A stretch of 64,000 nucleotides of DNA from Orientallactaga sibirica (lineage: Eukaryota; Chordata; Mammalia; Rodentia; Dipodidae): positions 11,472,501 to 11,536,500 of the forward strand of contig JAEOAD010000040.1 of assembly GCA_036365145.1 (NCBI GenBank), read 5' to 3'. A model generated the notes under the pieces. That model saw only the letters and a program-made list of their open reading frames with translations, searched no databases and had not been told where the DNA came from. The translations under genes were made by a program, and so were the position numbers. Of the stretch, positions 31,168-43,600 are shown piece by piece; position 1 is the first letter of the stretch; each line of letters starts with the position of its first letter.

Positions 31168-31439
31168 TATAATATAGTTTTGAACCAGGAAATTCACATT
31201 AGCACAATGTTTATACATGCGTAGCCTTGTTCCACTTAATCACATGGGTTTATAGCCATAAACATTTTCTAAACCAAGATACAAATGAGCCGTCACTCCA
31301 CAGCTCTCTCACATGATCCCTTTATGGTCTTAGGGTTATTTACCTAGCTCCCTTATATATAACTTGGACAACCACTAGTCACCCATGTATGGGTCTGAGT
31401 GTGTGCACATAGTATGTGAACATTATGAATTTTATATAT

Positions 31440-31905
31440 GTGATATATATTTTATTCAGCAAAATTTTATAAATAAAATCACACATTTTGTGCCCTTTGA
31501 GATTGGCTTTTGACAATCATCATAATACCCCTGAGATCCAGCCAAGTTCTTGTGTATAGAAATACTTTACTCTTTTCACTATGAAAAGAATTCTTATGGA
31601 TATATACAGCTTGCTGTTCATTCACTTATTGTATGATATATAGCTGCTTCTAGGCATGAGATATTAAAAATAAAGCTGTTATGAACACTCTTGTATAAGA
31701 TTTTATGCAGACAGACATCTTTATTTCTGTGGGATTAAAGGCCAGGAGTATGATTTTTTTCAGCCTTATGGTTCACATGTATTTATTTACAAACTACTGG
31801 GCTTTTACCCTGAGTGCCTGTATTCCCACCACAGCACAGTGTATGAGAGATTCCATTTCTATGCATGCCTGTCAACATCTGGCATTATCATCTTTCAAGT
31901 AGATG
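31440..31905 (-). mobile_element. Old L1M 3'-UTR fragment, antisense
   Basis: TTTGAGATTGGCTTTTGACA, GGATATATACAGCTTGCTGT, AATAAAGCTGTTATGAACAC and a GGCATTATCATCTTTCAAGT-like end follow the antisense L1M order. Non-coding. Confidence 0.68.
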
Positions 31906-32396
31906 TACAAAAAAAATCAGAAATTATAGAGCTTTTCTATACAACCATGGCCCCTCTGCAGACACACAACCTTCTCAGCTAACTTCTTGCATTACAATGG
32001 GACACGTGTATGACTGATAAACACAGTGTACCTACTAGTGTGCGCTGAGCTGACTCACAACTGCATTCTATGGGTTTTAACAAATGCACAAAGGCACAGA
32101 CCCACCACTATGGTCTCACACAAAAATCACTGCACTTCTTGAATAATCCTCTTCTCCAGCTAAACACCCTGCCCTCCTGAAACTTCACCTGTTGCTCAAA
32201 TGACGGATGCTTCCCTAGAATGTTATGCATTTGTGATCATACAGTACATAGCCTTTTCAGAATGACTTTTCTCACTGAGTAATATGAATTCAAGATTCCT
32301 ACATGTCTTTTTGCAGCTTGGATGCTCATTTCATCAGCACTGAATAACATTCCAATGTGTAGATTGACTAAGTTTTGAGTTTTGTTGCATGTTCAT

Positions 32397-33045
32397 ACAA
32401 TGTATGTGTCCTCTCACCCACATAGTCACATGTTGAAGTGCTAACCCCTATGACCTTAGAATGATATAACAGGAGAAAGACCTCTAAAGAGAAAATTTAG
32501 TTAAAAATAGGTATTTAGGGCTGGAGAGATTGCTTAGTGGTTAAGGCACTTGCCTGTGAACACTCTAAGGACTAATGTTCAACTTTCCAGATCCCACATA
32601 AGCCAGACACACAAAGGTGAAGCAAGTGCAAGGTTGCACAAGACCACTAAGTGGCACAAGCCTGTGGAGTTTGATTGCAGTGCCTGCGGCCCTGGCATGC
32701 CAATTCTCTCTCTCTCTCTCTCTCTTTGTCTCTTTGTCTCTCTCTCTTTGTCTCTTTGTCTCTCTCTCACTCACTATCTCTGAAATAGAAATAAATAATA
32801 GATATTTAAAGTAGACTTTAATCCTGTATAACTGGTGATGACTAGCAGTTATGAGGACACAGACACGGCCAAAGTGAAGATGGTGTGAAGACAGATGGAG
32901 GACATACTTATATATAAGCAAAGGAGACGTGATTCCAGAATAACCAACCCTAGAAATAATAACCAACCCTACATCCTCTGAGGAAACATATTTCTGTCTA
33001 TGGTAGTTGGTGTGTTATATTAGCATTAGGCAACTTATATACGAA
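32397..33045 (+). mobile_element. MLT1-like LTR inserted in L1M
   Basis: CACATGTTGAAGTGCTAACC near the start, GAGGACACAGACACGGCC in the middle and ACATATTTCTGTCTATGGTA near the end have MLT1-type order. It is itself split by a SINE. Confidence 0.6.
32518..32800 (+). mobile_element. DIP-like SINE, long subfamily, in the LTR
   Basis: Full sense copy with the long-subfamily insert (GACCACTAAGTGGCACAAGC). Its CT tract is punctuated by six TTTGT units at 32724-32760. Third level of nesting: SINE in LTR in L1. Confidence 0.88.
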
Positions 33046-34139
33046 TGCAAGAAGCCATGGCTACTTCCCATAATTGGCAGTTATGAATATAATTAAACTT
33101 CTGTACAAAGGTCTTTTGTTAGCCATATATTTTTCATATTCTTTAGGTAAATACCAAGAACTACAACTATTATGTCATATTCTAAGGTTATGTGCAGCTT
33201 TATAAGAAATTGCCAAACTGTCTTCAAAGCAGCTGTGCTATTCTTTTTCAGCTGTGCTATTTTGAATCCCATTGCCCATGAGTGAGGGATACCACTGTTC
33301 CCTCCTCCAACTCCTCACCAACATTATGTATGGGCAGTATTGTGAATTCTCACCATTGCAATGGAAAGGTAATGATATTTCATTGTTGTTTATATTTTCA
33401 GTTGCACAATAATATATGTCTATTTTCCATCTGCATATGTACTTTGTTAAAGTTTCTCTTTGGAGTCTTCATCTACTTATAAATGGGTTGTTTATGGTCT
33501 CAACATTGACTTTAAACTGTTCCTTGTATATCATCTATAACAGTCCTGTTTCAAACATGTCTTTTGAAAGCATTTTCCCTCTGTCTGTGGCTTAGTTTCT
33601 TATTCTCCTGACAAAATCTTTCATAGAACAGAAATAGTCCTCTTTTTCATTTTAACAAAGACCAACATCAATATTTCTTTCATAAAATCATGCCTTGGGT
33701 ATTGAATTTTAAAAGTCACTATGAAATCTAATGTCATCTTCCTATTCCCCTGTTGTCATCTAGAAATGGTATAACGTTTCAGCTTATATATGACTCACGA
33801 TCCACTTAGAATTAATTTTTCAACGATGTAAAATCTATGTCTAAATGTATATATTTATGACTTCATTAATTTATTTTTTATGTGGATGCTGACTTATACC
33901 CGCACCTTTTGTTGAAAGAGCATCTTTTCACCAGTGATTTTTCTGTTGTTGTTTTGCTTCTTTGTCAAAAATACTAGGGTCTTGCTTCTGTTCCATTGAT
34001 CGGTTTCTCTTGTCTTTTGCTGATACCTTGCTGTCTTGATAGTTTCATATTATAGTTGCCTTAAAATCACACAATGTCGGTCCTCTAAATTTGCCTTTTC
34101 TCCCTTCAATATTTTGGGTCTTTGGCCTATTTTAACATC

Positions 34140-34790
34140 TTTCTTAAACTATAACTCACATGCCATAAATTGCACTAAGTTTAAAGCATGCTGCCTTGCA
34201 GTGTAATCACAGAATGGTAAAACATCTCTCTTATCTGATTTTAGAAAGTTCTAGCACCCCTAGAGAAATGTCATTCTTACTGGCAGTCATCTCCTGCTTA
34301 TTCTCTTCCCCGTCCCTCATTTCAGACAAATTCTGTTCTCTTTTCTGTCCTTCTATGCTTGTCTATTTTGGTCATTTCAATTATAAAGCATGTATTGTGA
34401 GTATTATTTTACTTAGAAAAATGGATTCAAATCTCATTCATATGATAGGCATTCATGCTTCCTGCCTTTTATTGGAAAATAATATTTGCTTATATGAGTG
34501 GACCTTGTTCCACCTATCCACTCATCATTTTATAAACCTTTGGGCTCTTTTCATTTTGGAGCTACTGTGAATAATGCTGATCGAACAGTTTCAAATATTT
34601 TAAATGGACATGTGTTTTCATTGCTCTATGGTATCTAAAAGGAATGGGTTTTATGGCCACATGACAATTCTATGTTTAATCTTTTGATGATCTGCAGGAC
34701 TGATTCCTAAACTGGCAGTATAATTTTGCATTCCCATGAGAGCAAAAGATGAATGTTTGGGTCTCCATAGAACTCACATTTTCAAACCTT
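34140..34790 (-). mobile_element. Second L1M 3' UTR, antisense
   Basis: Begins with the 3'-most words (CTATAACTCACATGCCATAA) and continues TTCTATGCTTGTCTATTTTG, TCATTTTATAAACCTTTGGG and TTGCATTCCCATGAGAGCAA. A separate insertion from the one ending at 34110. Confidence 0.65.
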
Positions 34791-35065
34791 AATGATTTTT
34801 TTTAAGTGAGGTCTTTGGAAAGTAAGTCTATTATAATAGGCCAGAGTAATCATCAATAGAAGTGGGGCTCTTATTATGAAGCATAAGTCAAAGAGCCATG
34901 TAGCTCACCTGTGCTGTGTGAGGGTACTATAGCTGACAGCTGTCTGTGAACTAAGATGTCATTCTGACCTTATACTTCTCACTTTCAACACCTTTGTAAA
35001 ACAAATGCATATTGTTTAAACCCAATAGTTGAGGCTATTTGTTATAGCAGCTCAAACTGACAGAT
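34791..35065 (+). mobile_element. MaLR/MLT1-like LTR 3' portion
   Basis: Ends in TATTTGTTATAGCAGCTCAA plus ACTGACAGA, a typical MLT1-like terminus; the preceding ACCTTATACTTCTCACTTTC fits. 5' part unclear. Confidence 0.5.
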
Positions 35066-35217
35066 AACCCAATATTTCCTGAGGCTTCTAATTTCTCTAA
35101 ATTCTCCAAAGTGCTTGTAAACTGTCCTTTTGAAAGGGAGTACAAAGGGGCATTATGGTATAGCTTTGCTTTTGTGTTTTACATTTTGATGTTAATATTC
35201 ACCTTTAAAAAGGGGGG

Positions 35218-35462
35218 GGGCTGGAGAGATGGCTTAGCAGTTAAAGTGCCTACCTACAAATCCCAAGAATGCTTGTTCAAATCCCAGGTCCCACATAGCC
35301 AGACACACAATTATGCAAACGGGCAATGTCACACATGCACCACAAGGGGACGCACACATCTGGGGTTCATTCATAGTGGCTGAAAAAGCCCTGGTGCACC
35401 CATTTTCTCTCTGCCTCCTCCTCCTCCTCTCTCTCTCTCTTTCTCTCTCTGTCTCTCTCAAA
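35218..35462 (+). mobile_element. DIP-like SINE, long subfamily
   Basis: GGCTGGAGAGATGGCTTAGC head after a G run, long-subfamily insert (CACCACAAGGGGACGCACAC), and CTC/CT tract at 35410-35460 with almost no A tail. Confidence 0.88.
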
Positions 35463-35479
35463 TTGAAAAAAGTAGACCA

Positions 35480-36395
35480 TTTTTAGATCATGAAGTACAA
35501 AGAGGTCCTCTCACTCTTCCATTCCCCATATAGATTCCCCTGTTGTTAAGGATTTACATTATTGTACTTGTTTAAAATTGATGAGCCCAATCTGATAAAT
35601 TACTGTTAACTAAAGTCCACCATGAGAAATGGGTTTCATTCTGCAGCTCTATAGTGGTTTTGCAATTGTATAATGGCATGTGTTCACAATTAGCACACAG
35701 TATAGTTTCATCAGCCTAAAGAGACACTTATACAAAGCAGTGCTTAATCAACCTATCCTTCCCAACTCCTGGAAACCACCATCACCATCAATTTGCTTTT
35801 TCTAAAATGTCATGTAAGCCAGGCTTGGTGGCTCACACCTTTAATCCCAGCATTCAGGAGGCAGAGGTAGGAGGATCGTTGTGAGTTCAAGGCCACCCTG
35901 GGACTCCATAGTGGATTCTAGGTCAGCCTGGGCTAGAGTGAGACCCTACCTTGAAAAACAAAAAATAAACAAAAAAAAAGTCATGTAGTGGAAACCTTTT
36001 AATATGGAAACTTTGGGGATTGGATTCCTTTACTTAGTAATGTAATTTAAGTCTACTCCACTTCATTCCATATCTTGATAACTCATTTCTTTCTGACACC
36101 AAATAATATCCCATTAAGAATTATACCTCATTTTTTTTATCCACCCATGATATTCAGTTGCATCAAAGTTTTAAGAATATTAATACAGCTACCATAAACA
36201 TCTGTGTAGGTTTTGTTTGGACAGAAGTCTTCAATTCATTTAAGTAAATACCCAAGAGAATGGCTAATGGCTCAGAGAGTTAGCGTATGTTAAGTTTTGT
36301 AAGAAACTACCAAGCTGTCTTCCCAAGTATCTCGGCCATTTTACTTTCTCATTACTTTATGAATGCGTATTTAAAATGTTCCATATCCACACCAG
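35480..36395 (-). mobile_element. Third L1M 3' UTR, antisense, split by B1
   Basis: Left: TTAAAATTGATGAGCCCAAT and GGCATGTGTTCACAATTAG. Right, after the B1: TATCTTGATAACTCATTTCT, AATAATATCCCATTAAGAAT, AAGAAACTACCAAGCTGTCT. Same family as the copies at 31440 and 31950. Confidence 0.7.
35817..35980 (+). mobile_element. B1 SINE with target duplication
   Basis: Full sense B1 (AGCCAGGCTTGGTGGCTCAC head) with A-rich tail. GTCATGTA flanks it at 35810-35817 and 35980-35987, the likely target duplication within the L1M. Confidence 0.93.
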
Positions 36396-36399
36396 CATT

Positions 36400-36605
36400 C
36401 ATCTCACTGTTTCCTGATTATGGATGCAATGGGACCCTCTGCCTTACATTCCCACCATCATGGCTAAGGTATGTGTCTCCACCATGGCCTCCCTGCTATG
36501 GTGGACTGTAACATCCAAACTATGAGTCAAAATAATCTCTACCTTCTTTAATTTGCTTTTGTCAGGTATTTGTCACAACCATGAGAAAATTGATACACCT
36601 GATAA
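36400..36605 (+). mobile_element. MaLR LTR, 3' part
   Basis: ACCATGGCCTCCCTGCTATG, CAAACTATGAGTCAAAATAA and TTGCTTTTGTCAGGTATTTG are MaLR 3'-end words in sense. The 5' half is missing. Confidence 0.6.
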
Positions 36606-36849
36606 GCCACTAATGCATGGTATGAAAATTCTTGATTAATAACTTGTGAAGTATCACACATATTTCTATGTCATTGCCAAAAGCGGAAAAAAAGGGTTAT
36701 ATAGTAACTTATTGATGATTTCAGTGCAATATCATGACTTATGAACTATGACATTCTATGTTCAGGAAGGAAGAATTCTATTTTGCAAAACCTTAGTATA
36801 ACCTATGAATTTCAAAAGGGATAGAGGTATGGATGGTACAACCCATCTT

Positions 36850-37085
36850 CTATGGTTTGGATGTATGTCCTCAAAGGCACATTTTCTTAAGGCTTGGTGG
36901 CTTATCTGTGGAATTATTGAGAGTTGGTGAAACTTTTAAGAAGTGAGGTCATCCTATGAGCATCTCTCCTCCCCCACTCACTCCAGGCATTGATGTTCAG
37001 GTAGCTCTGGCACCAATCAACAACGAAGAGGGACATCGGAAACCACAAGCTCAAATAAGCCTTTCTTCCTTACAAGTACCCAAAG
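36850..37085 (+). mobile_element. MaLR (MST/ORR-like) LTR
   Basis: Opens TCTATGGTTTGGATGTATGT and runs through TTTAAGAAGTGAGGTCATCC to AAGCTCAAATAAGCCTTTCT, then meets a B4-like element. 3' end lost. Confidence 0.65.
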
Positions 37086-37095
37086 GATGATTCTG

Positions 37096-37098
<3 letters not shown>

Positions 37099-37145
<47 letters not shown>

Positions 37146-37257
37146 AGCCAAGAGAATCCAGCATGCATACAGGCTAGTCTGGTACAAATTGTCCTCTGAT
37201 CTTCACATACAATGACATAGCGCTCATGCCCATATAAACACACACAGTACACACAGT

Positions 37258-37301
<44 letters not shown>
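37099..37301 (+). repeat. Two (CA)n tracts flanking B4-like sequence
   Basis: (CA)n at 37099-37139 and 37259-37301. Between them AATTGTCCTCTGATCTTCAC and ATGACATAGCGCTCATGCCC resemble a tRNA-SINE/B4 3' end in sense. Minus-strand open frames here are CA-repeat artefacts. Confidence 0.85.
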
Positions 37302-37305
<4 letters not shown>

Positions 37306-37446
37306 TGTCATAGAAAATATCTTGGAAAAAGAAGAGAAAAAACAGTGAATGCAGTGGAATGTTATAAGCTTGAAATTGCTATTTTTGCTTTGTATCTTCA
37401 CATTGCTTAAATAGTTTAGGAGATTAATTTCATTAGGATCACTTTT

Positions 37447-38035
37447 TTAATAATTTATTTTTTATTTTTATTATTCTAATTTTACATTCATAATGGTGAC
37501 TCTATTATCCTTATCCCTGTCCTCCCTCTTCCATAAGGACCCTCATCAATGGGGAATGTGGGTCGTGCATGGTGGGGGGTAGTCAAGAGTTATGGGGGAT
37601 AGGCCAAGTCTCTGTGCATAATGCTCCAACTTGTGTCTCTAACATTCTTTCTGCCCCTTCTTCCGCGAATTTCCCTGAGCCACATTGAGGTCATTTTAGT
37701 TCTACTTCAGTGATGAGGTTTTGGGAGCCTCTGTGTCTCTGGATATCTGGCTTAGTAGGAGTTGGATGTTCTTTGTGTTTATCTCCTTCATCCTTTTTCT
37801 GGTGTCGTGATCCCCAAGAACGCTGTATTCTGGCCCTTCCCCAGTATTACTCTATGGTTTCAGCTGGGGCCCTGGTGAGGTGTGATTGGCTGATCCTCCT
37901 TTCAGGTTCCTTGTGCATCTGAAAAGATAAGCAAATTCTCCTAGGGAGAGAGAAGTTAGTACTAGACAGAAGGGATGCCATAAATATCTTGGAGGGAATT
38001 TTATATGAGTAGGCCCTCTTCTGGCCCACATTTGG
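37447..38035 (-). mobile_element. L1 3' UTR, antisense, long copy
   Basis: T-rich left end for the tail complement, then CTCATCAATGGGGAATGTGG, CTCCAACTTGTGTCTCTAAC, GCGAATTTCCCTGAGCCACA, and a further 300 bp not present in the copies at 9283 or 25320. Non-coding. Confidence 0.7.
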
Positions 38036-38049
38036 TGGTATAGGATCAC

Positions 38050-38194
38050 TTTTTTTCTTTTTGGTTTTTCGAGGTAAGGTCCCACTCTAGCCCAGGCTGA
38101 CCTGGAATTCACAGGATGGCCTCAAACTCACTGTGCTCCTCCTACCTCTGCCTCCCAAGTGCAGGGATTAAAGGCATGCGCCACCATGCCCGGC
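38050..38194 (-). mobile_element. B1 SINE
   Basis: Antisense copy, with GGTTTTTCGAGGTAAGGTCC at the left. About 15 bp (TATGTAGTCTCAGGG-type) are deleted relative to other copies between GAATTCAC and AGGATGGCC. Confidence 0.9.
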
Positions 38195-38383
38195 TTATGT
38201 GTTCCAATTCCTAAAACTCTCCAAACCCCAATGAAAAAATCATTCATAACACTACAAAAAAGAGAAAAATAAGGGAATCAAAAGAAAAACTATAAAAAGG
38301 AAAAATTAAAAAATGGAGAAAATTGAGAATATATGTAAATGTATGCTTATTAGTAGTTCTAATTTATATAAGCTGACACTTTT

Positions 38384-38557
38384 TAATTTATTTGTGGGGG
38401 TAGGAAAGGCATGTCAGTGCCTCTTGCTGCCACAAAGGAATGCAAGATACTTGGGCCACTTTTTGTCATCTGGCTGACATGGGCAGCTGGGGAATTGAAG
38501 CCAGGATGGCAGCTTTGTCAGGAAGTGGCTTTAACAACTGAGCCATCTTTGTGCCCC
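38384..38557 (-). mobile_element. DIP-like SINE, highly diverged
   Basis: TTATTTGTGGGGGTAGGAAA tail side, CATCTGGCTGACATGGGCAG middle, AACTGAGCCATCTTTGTGCC head complement. Confidence 0.7.
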
Positions 38558-39383
38558 AGAAGTAGGAGACGTTTTAATTACTAAGTTATTTCACCTAAGG
38601 AAGCTATTGATTAGCACAAATGCTTATTGCTTAACGATTGTTACGATCATGACTAGGGTCAAACACAAAGAAATGCTTTATGATCATTGAGACTCCGGTT
38701 TATGCTTCATCTCTTAATAGAAAGCCTGGCGCATGCTCTGATAGGTAGCGGGGGGGGGATGGGCCCCATGAGCTTTACCATTTGATAGACAGTGTTTGAC
38801 TAAGACAGATTGATTACACACTAGCACATTGCTGTAAAGAAAAATCTATAGCTACTAATGGGTTTTGCTCTTGGGGTTGGAGGTCACAAAAATATTATAT
38901 TCCTGTCTTTGGATATTAGTTAATTTTTGGTTAACGACCCCTTTGGGAAACAAAAGGCCACAGAAGGCAAAAAGGTTCCCATAAATTTAAACTACTATGT
39001 ACTTAAAAAAAAATAAAGTGGACTTTTATGTCAGGGGGTGTGGTTTCTCACATGACAGTTCTGGTAACATTTTAATGATTATCACTCTGTCTGATTTATC
39101 GCGTTACTCGAGGGTAAACAGAGGAGACTTTTTTTTTTTAATGTTTTCAGTAATTTCAGAATTGGCATGGTCTACTTACTGACACAGTGCCTACTACTTT
39201 TCCTTATTCAGATGAAAGCCTTTATTCTCTACCTGAGTCAATGGTACAAAAAGCTGTCAAGGTCATCAAAAACAAGGAAAACATGAGAAATTTCATAGCC
39301 AAGAGGAGTATGAAGATATGATGGAACATGTTGGTCTTGAAAGAAAATATCTGAAAAAGCATATTAGATATTGTTGCCGTCAG
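38558..39383. other. Unique sequence
   Basis: No gene recognised. Confidence 0.35.
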
Positions 39384-39715
39384 GTTTGCATTGCTGGCAG
39401 AAACCACCTGACCAAGAGCAGCCTGTAGGAAAAAAACGGATTTATTTTGGCTTGAAGACTTGAGGGTAAGCTTCATAATGGCAGGGGGAAATGATGGCAT
39501 AAGCAGAGAGTGGATATCACACCCCGGCCAACATAAGGTGGACAATAGCAACAGGAGAGTGTGCCAAAAAAAGGGGGAGCTGGCTATAATACCCATAAGC
39601 CTGCCCCCAACAATATACCACCTCCACAAGGCATTAATTCCCTAATCTCCATCAGCAGGGTACCTAGCACTCAGAACACCTAAGTTTATGGGGGAAACCT
39701 GAATTAAACCACCAC
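39384..39715 (-). mobile_element. MaLR (MT-like) LTR, antisense
   Basis: TTGCATTGCTGGCAGAAACC, CGGATTTATTTTGGCTTGAA, CGGCCAACATAAGGTGGACA, CCTAATCTCCATCAGCAGGG and AATTAAACCACCACA at the right end, which is the complement of a TGTGGTGG LTR start. Nearly complete, about 330 bp. Confidence 0.8.
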
Positions 39716-40189
39716 AGATCTATACCAAGAAAATATGAGTAAAATGTGCTTTTAGTTGGTAGTTATTGACATTGCCTCATGATTTCTGACAAGTTAATAT
39801 ACTGTTATACTAATATATATTTATTTGTGGTAACATATAGTTAGTTGTGGAAGAAGAGTTCAGGGTATATAGGAACTTTGCATTATTTTCACAATTTTTC
39901 TGTGAATGTGTAACTACCTTTAAAAATCACTTCTAAAAATCGATATTTGGAAATAGTTTTCTTTAACTATTTCTTGTATACTTTTCTAAATATCTAAACT
40001 TTGGGCATAAAGTCAAATGGAATATCAATATGGCCTGCATTTAATGAAAAAGGAAAACTGAGCTAAACGTAAAATAATGACTAAATTTCAAGTAAGCGTA
40101 TTTTACCATTTAAAAGTGTTTACTATGTTCAAAGGTTGCAGGACTCATGAAATTAGAGTAGAATGAAACTGGAGATGCTTCTCTGTACT

Positions 40190-40497
40190 CCATGACCTGT
40201 GACCGAGTATCTGACAGAAACAAAGGGAGAACAATTTATTCAGTTCAAAGTTTCAGAGGGCGATCCTTCATGAGAGGGCGGGCAGCCTGGCAGAGCAGAG
40301 AAGCCAGGAAACAGAAAACTCCAAGGAAGGTACTGCAGGCCAGGTATGACCTTCAAAGGCATCGCCAGTAACTGCTTCCTCCATCCAGGCTCACCTCCTG
40401 CAGTTTCCAAAAAACTTCCAAAACATCACCACCAGCTACAGACCAAGCAAGACGATGAGCCTTTGGGGGACATTTTGTATTCAAATCAGAGCACTTA
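40190..40497 (-). mobile_element. MaLR LTR, antisense
   Basis: AGGGAGAACAATTTATTCAG, CTTCATGAGAGGGCGGGCAG, CCTTTGGGGGACATTTTGTA and TTCAAATCAGAGCAC. Its sequence differs from the neighbour at 39384, so it is a different MaLR subfamily. Confidence 0.65.
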
Positions 40498-40499
40498 CT

Positions 40500-40640
40500 A
40501 AAGTCTTTAACTGTTAGTTTCTTCCTCTGTAAATTAATCATAATAATCATATTTTCTTGATAGTATTTTTATAAGCAAATGAGCTTACATGGACAGAGAA
40601 GTTAGTACTTTCTGAATGGTAGTATTGCTATAAATATAGC
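40500..40640 (+). mobile_element. MIR fragment
   Basis: GTTAGTTTCTTCCTCTGTAA at 40514 and TAATCATAATAATCAT followed by ATAAGCAAATGAGCTTACAT match the MIR 3' half in sense. Confidence 0.6.
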
Positions 40641-43600
40641 TCAGTCCAATAGAAATTTATTACTTTTTATGGTATTCATTAGCATATATTAATGATATGG
40701 AGAAAGACATCTTCATGAGGACATTGTCATATATGCATATATATAGACGTTATACAGACCCTGATCATGTTTCTTACTCTTTCTAATCCCCTCTTCCCCT
40801 CATTATAGTTTCATTATTCACTTTCTTTTTGATCTTCCTCCTCATCTTTTTTCTTTTTATTCAGAGAAGTGTGATTCAGTAGTAGATAATCAAAAGTCAG
40901 GAAAATCTAAGATCTGGGAGCGTGTTTTAAGCACAACTGCTAGGTACGTTTGCAAAACAGTCTGTGTGGTTTACTTTGGCCACCCTCGAACCACATTTTC
41001 CTCTTTACTATACAGAGTTAAACCTCTGTATGACATTGACTATCCACTGATATTTGAAGATGTGACTTGGCAAATTTCCCATTTAGAGAAACCATGTTTG
41101 TATTCGATACAAGCAGGTTAGCACTGTAAGCTCCAAGTCACGTTGTGTGAACGTGAAGTGCTCAGTACAGCAATGACTGACGTCAGGGCCTATTAAAAAC
41201 TCAATGCACTTTCGGTGCCTATAGATAAAAGAACTATTCCTTCATAAGTTTTCTGTCCAAGAGCTGCACAGACAGCTGTCAAATGACAGCCTAACTCCCA
41301 AATTCATTACAGTCTTCACTATCTATAATCTCATCCATGCATATTTATTTATGACATTTCCATAGGATTCTGCATATATATATATAATTTCTTCATCTGA
41401 AAGAGAATTTTATATTTTTGTTCCTCCTTTCAGGGAAAGCACGTGTTTGGTGTTATTTAAGGCCTAATGTTCCACAGTGGAGCAGTATATGAGATCATAA
41501 ATGGCTCTGGCAGTTATCAAAAGCCTCTGCTTCAACCCGAGCATTTAATCATCTGTAAAAGTTAGTGATGGCCTCATATACTTTCCCACCATGAACATTA
41601 CTCCTCTTATATGACAAGATAAAAATATCCTTTAACAACAAATTAAACAAACTGCATCATCAAAAAGTTAACAATAAAAGATTTTAGTCCACATAAGAAG
41701 TTGAAATTATATACTATTGCTGACTTCCTTCAATGTATGTTAACTATTTAATGTTTTATGCAGTACTCTGAATATGAAATGCAATGTGTAAGTGCTTAAT
41801 ATTATCGGTGGTGTTATTATGTGAGATTAATTTGGAAACATGGATTAGATGAAAACTAGCACAGAGGGATGTACTTCAGGGGAAAGAAGGGGGATTTGTG
41901 TCATTCTAGAGAAAATAGCTGTTTATTTTCTCCCGAGAAGGAGTATATTTATGCTTTATGAGAGTTAGTTGGTCAAAATGTCTTACTTTATGTACTCAGG
42001 ATGTATTTTACAAATAGTGGAAACCTGCCTAATGAATAGTGATATAGTGAATATATAAAGGATAATGTTACTGAACTACTACTGTTAACATAATCACTTA
42101 CAACATGTTGAAATATGAATGATAAGTCTATACAAATGCATAATTTTCAACTTATATCTCTTTTAAACAAGTGTACTCATTTGACAGATTTGAAACACAC
42201 ACTCATACACATACATCACAGAGTTAGAGCCGAAGTTAGTACATCTTAGATCAAATCTTCCTGGTCCCAATCTGATTCAAATTCATGGTCTATATTTTAT
42301 TTATACCATAATTAATTAGTAATTAATCTGTGGCCAAAACTCTGCAATAGTGAACATCACTTTCCCATTCAATATTTTGTAACTGAATTTCCTTTACCTG
42401 CTTCAAAAGAAATAAGTTATAATTTTCAAATTCTAGAGCACTTCATAGCATTGTTTAATTTCCACAATTTAGCATGTGGGTAAAGCAATTTTATGGTTAT
42501 CTCCAAGTATTAAGTCCTTGAACCAAAAATGGAAAGAAGCAATTTACAGAGATTTTGATAAGAGATTCATTTGTGCAGCCAATTTGATCCCAGCCTTTTC
42601 TGTGATTTTTTTTTTTTTAATATTCAGGTCCACTCTATGCTTTCTCCATTCTGATTATATTCAATTGTTTTTCTTGGGGAGTGAGCTATGAAGTACACTT
42701 TTGTTTGTTGACAGAAATGGAACTGAAGAATATTTTCATGGAAGATTTATGATACATAGCCAATTACATCTGGATTGCAGATAGAAAATTAGTTTTGGAT
42801 TTGTCTCATTCAGAAATCATTGACAAGTGTGATTTATCATAATAATTTTACAGAGGAATTATAACAGATCATAGCCTGCACCACAAACAATGCTACTACC
42901 CCCATCCATCATGATTAAGTAGTAGCCAAGTATTAGATGAATGAGAACCTGGAATGATAAGTAAACACTAGTAATTAGATGTTGATTTGAAGTAGGAGGG
43001 TATGGAGATAGATGTGATTTTACAAGTATGTTTTATGATGGACAGATTAAATATTTGGTATTTTTTGTGTTTCAAATGTGTAATAAACTTAACCTTTTCC
43101 TTAAATACAATTATAATAATACCTGTTGAGATGATTTCTAGGGTGTTATAATTTCATAAAAACTTTAGAAAAGTTTCAAATTGAGGAAATACAGCTTACA
43201 AGAGAGTTTGACTTTCTCTAGGCCCAGCGTATCATGAGTTGACAAAGGAGGCAATGCCTTTAATACTGGAAAAAGCTGTAGAATATATTTCTAGTACTGT
43301 AGGAGTGCTTTATATGCACAGAAATTTCTTGCTCACACTTCCACAACTCGTGAAGTTAGCACTAAGGCTTAGCCAAAGCTCTACAACTCCCAAGTTCAAA
43401 ATGCTCCAGTGCCTCATTTCAGTTTCTAGTAATGATTTATTTCAGAGCTTATTTGTGATATCAAGAATCAAATCCTTTGGAAGCATGTGCTTATTGGGTC
43501 TGATTAACTAGCAATCTGGCACATACTAATTTTGATTGTAGCACTGAACATTCAAATCAAGCTTTTTGTTTTTGATCCAGTTTCTAATTTTACCATTTGT

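Larger units (their letters stand above)
31950..34110 (-). mobile_element. Old L1M 3' region, antisense, split by an LTR
   Basis: The left piece (31950-32396) ends in AATAACATTCCAATGTGTAG. The right piece (33046-34110) resumes with TGGCAGTTATGAATATAATT and GAAATTGCCAAACTGTCTTC, then runs into ORF2 (CTTGCTTCTGTTCCATTGAT, CTTGCTGTCTTGATAGTTTC). The intervening LTR is a later insertion. Many stops in all frames. Confidence 0.72.
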
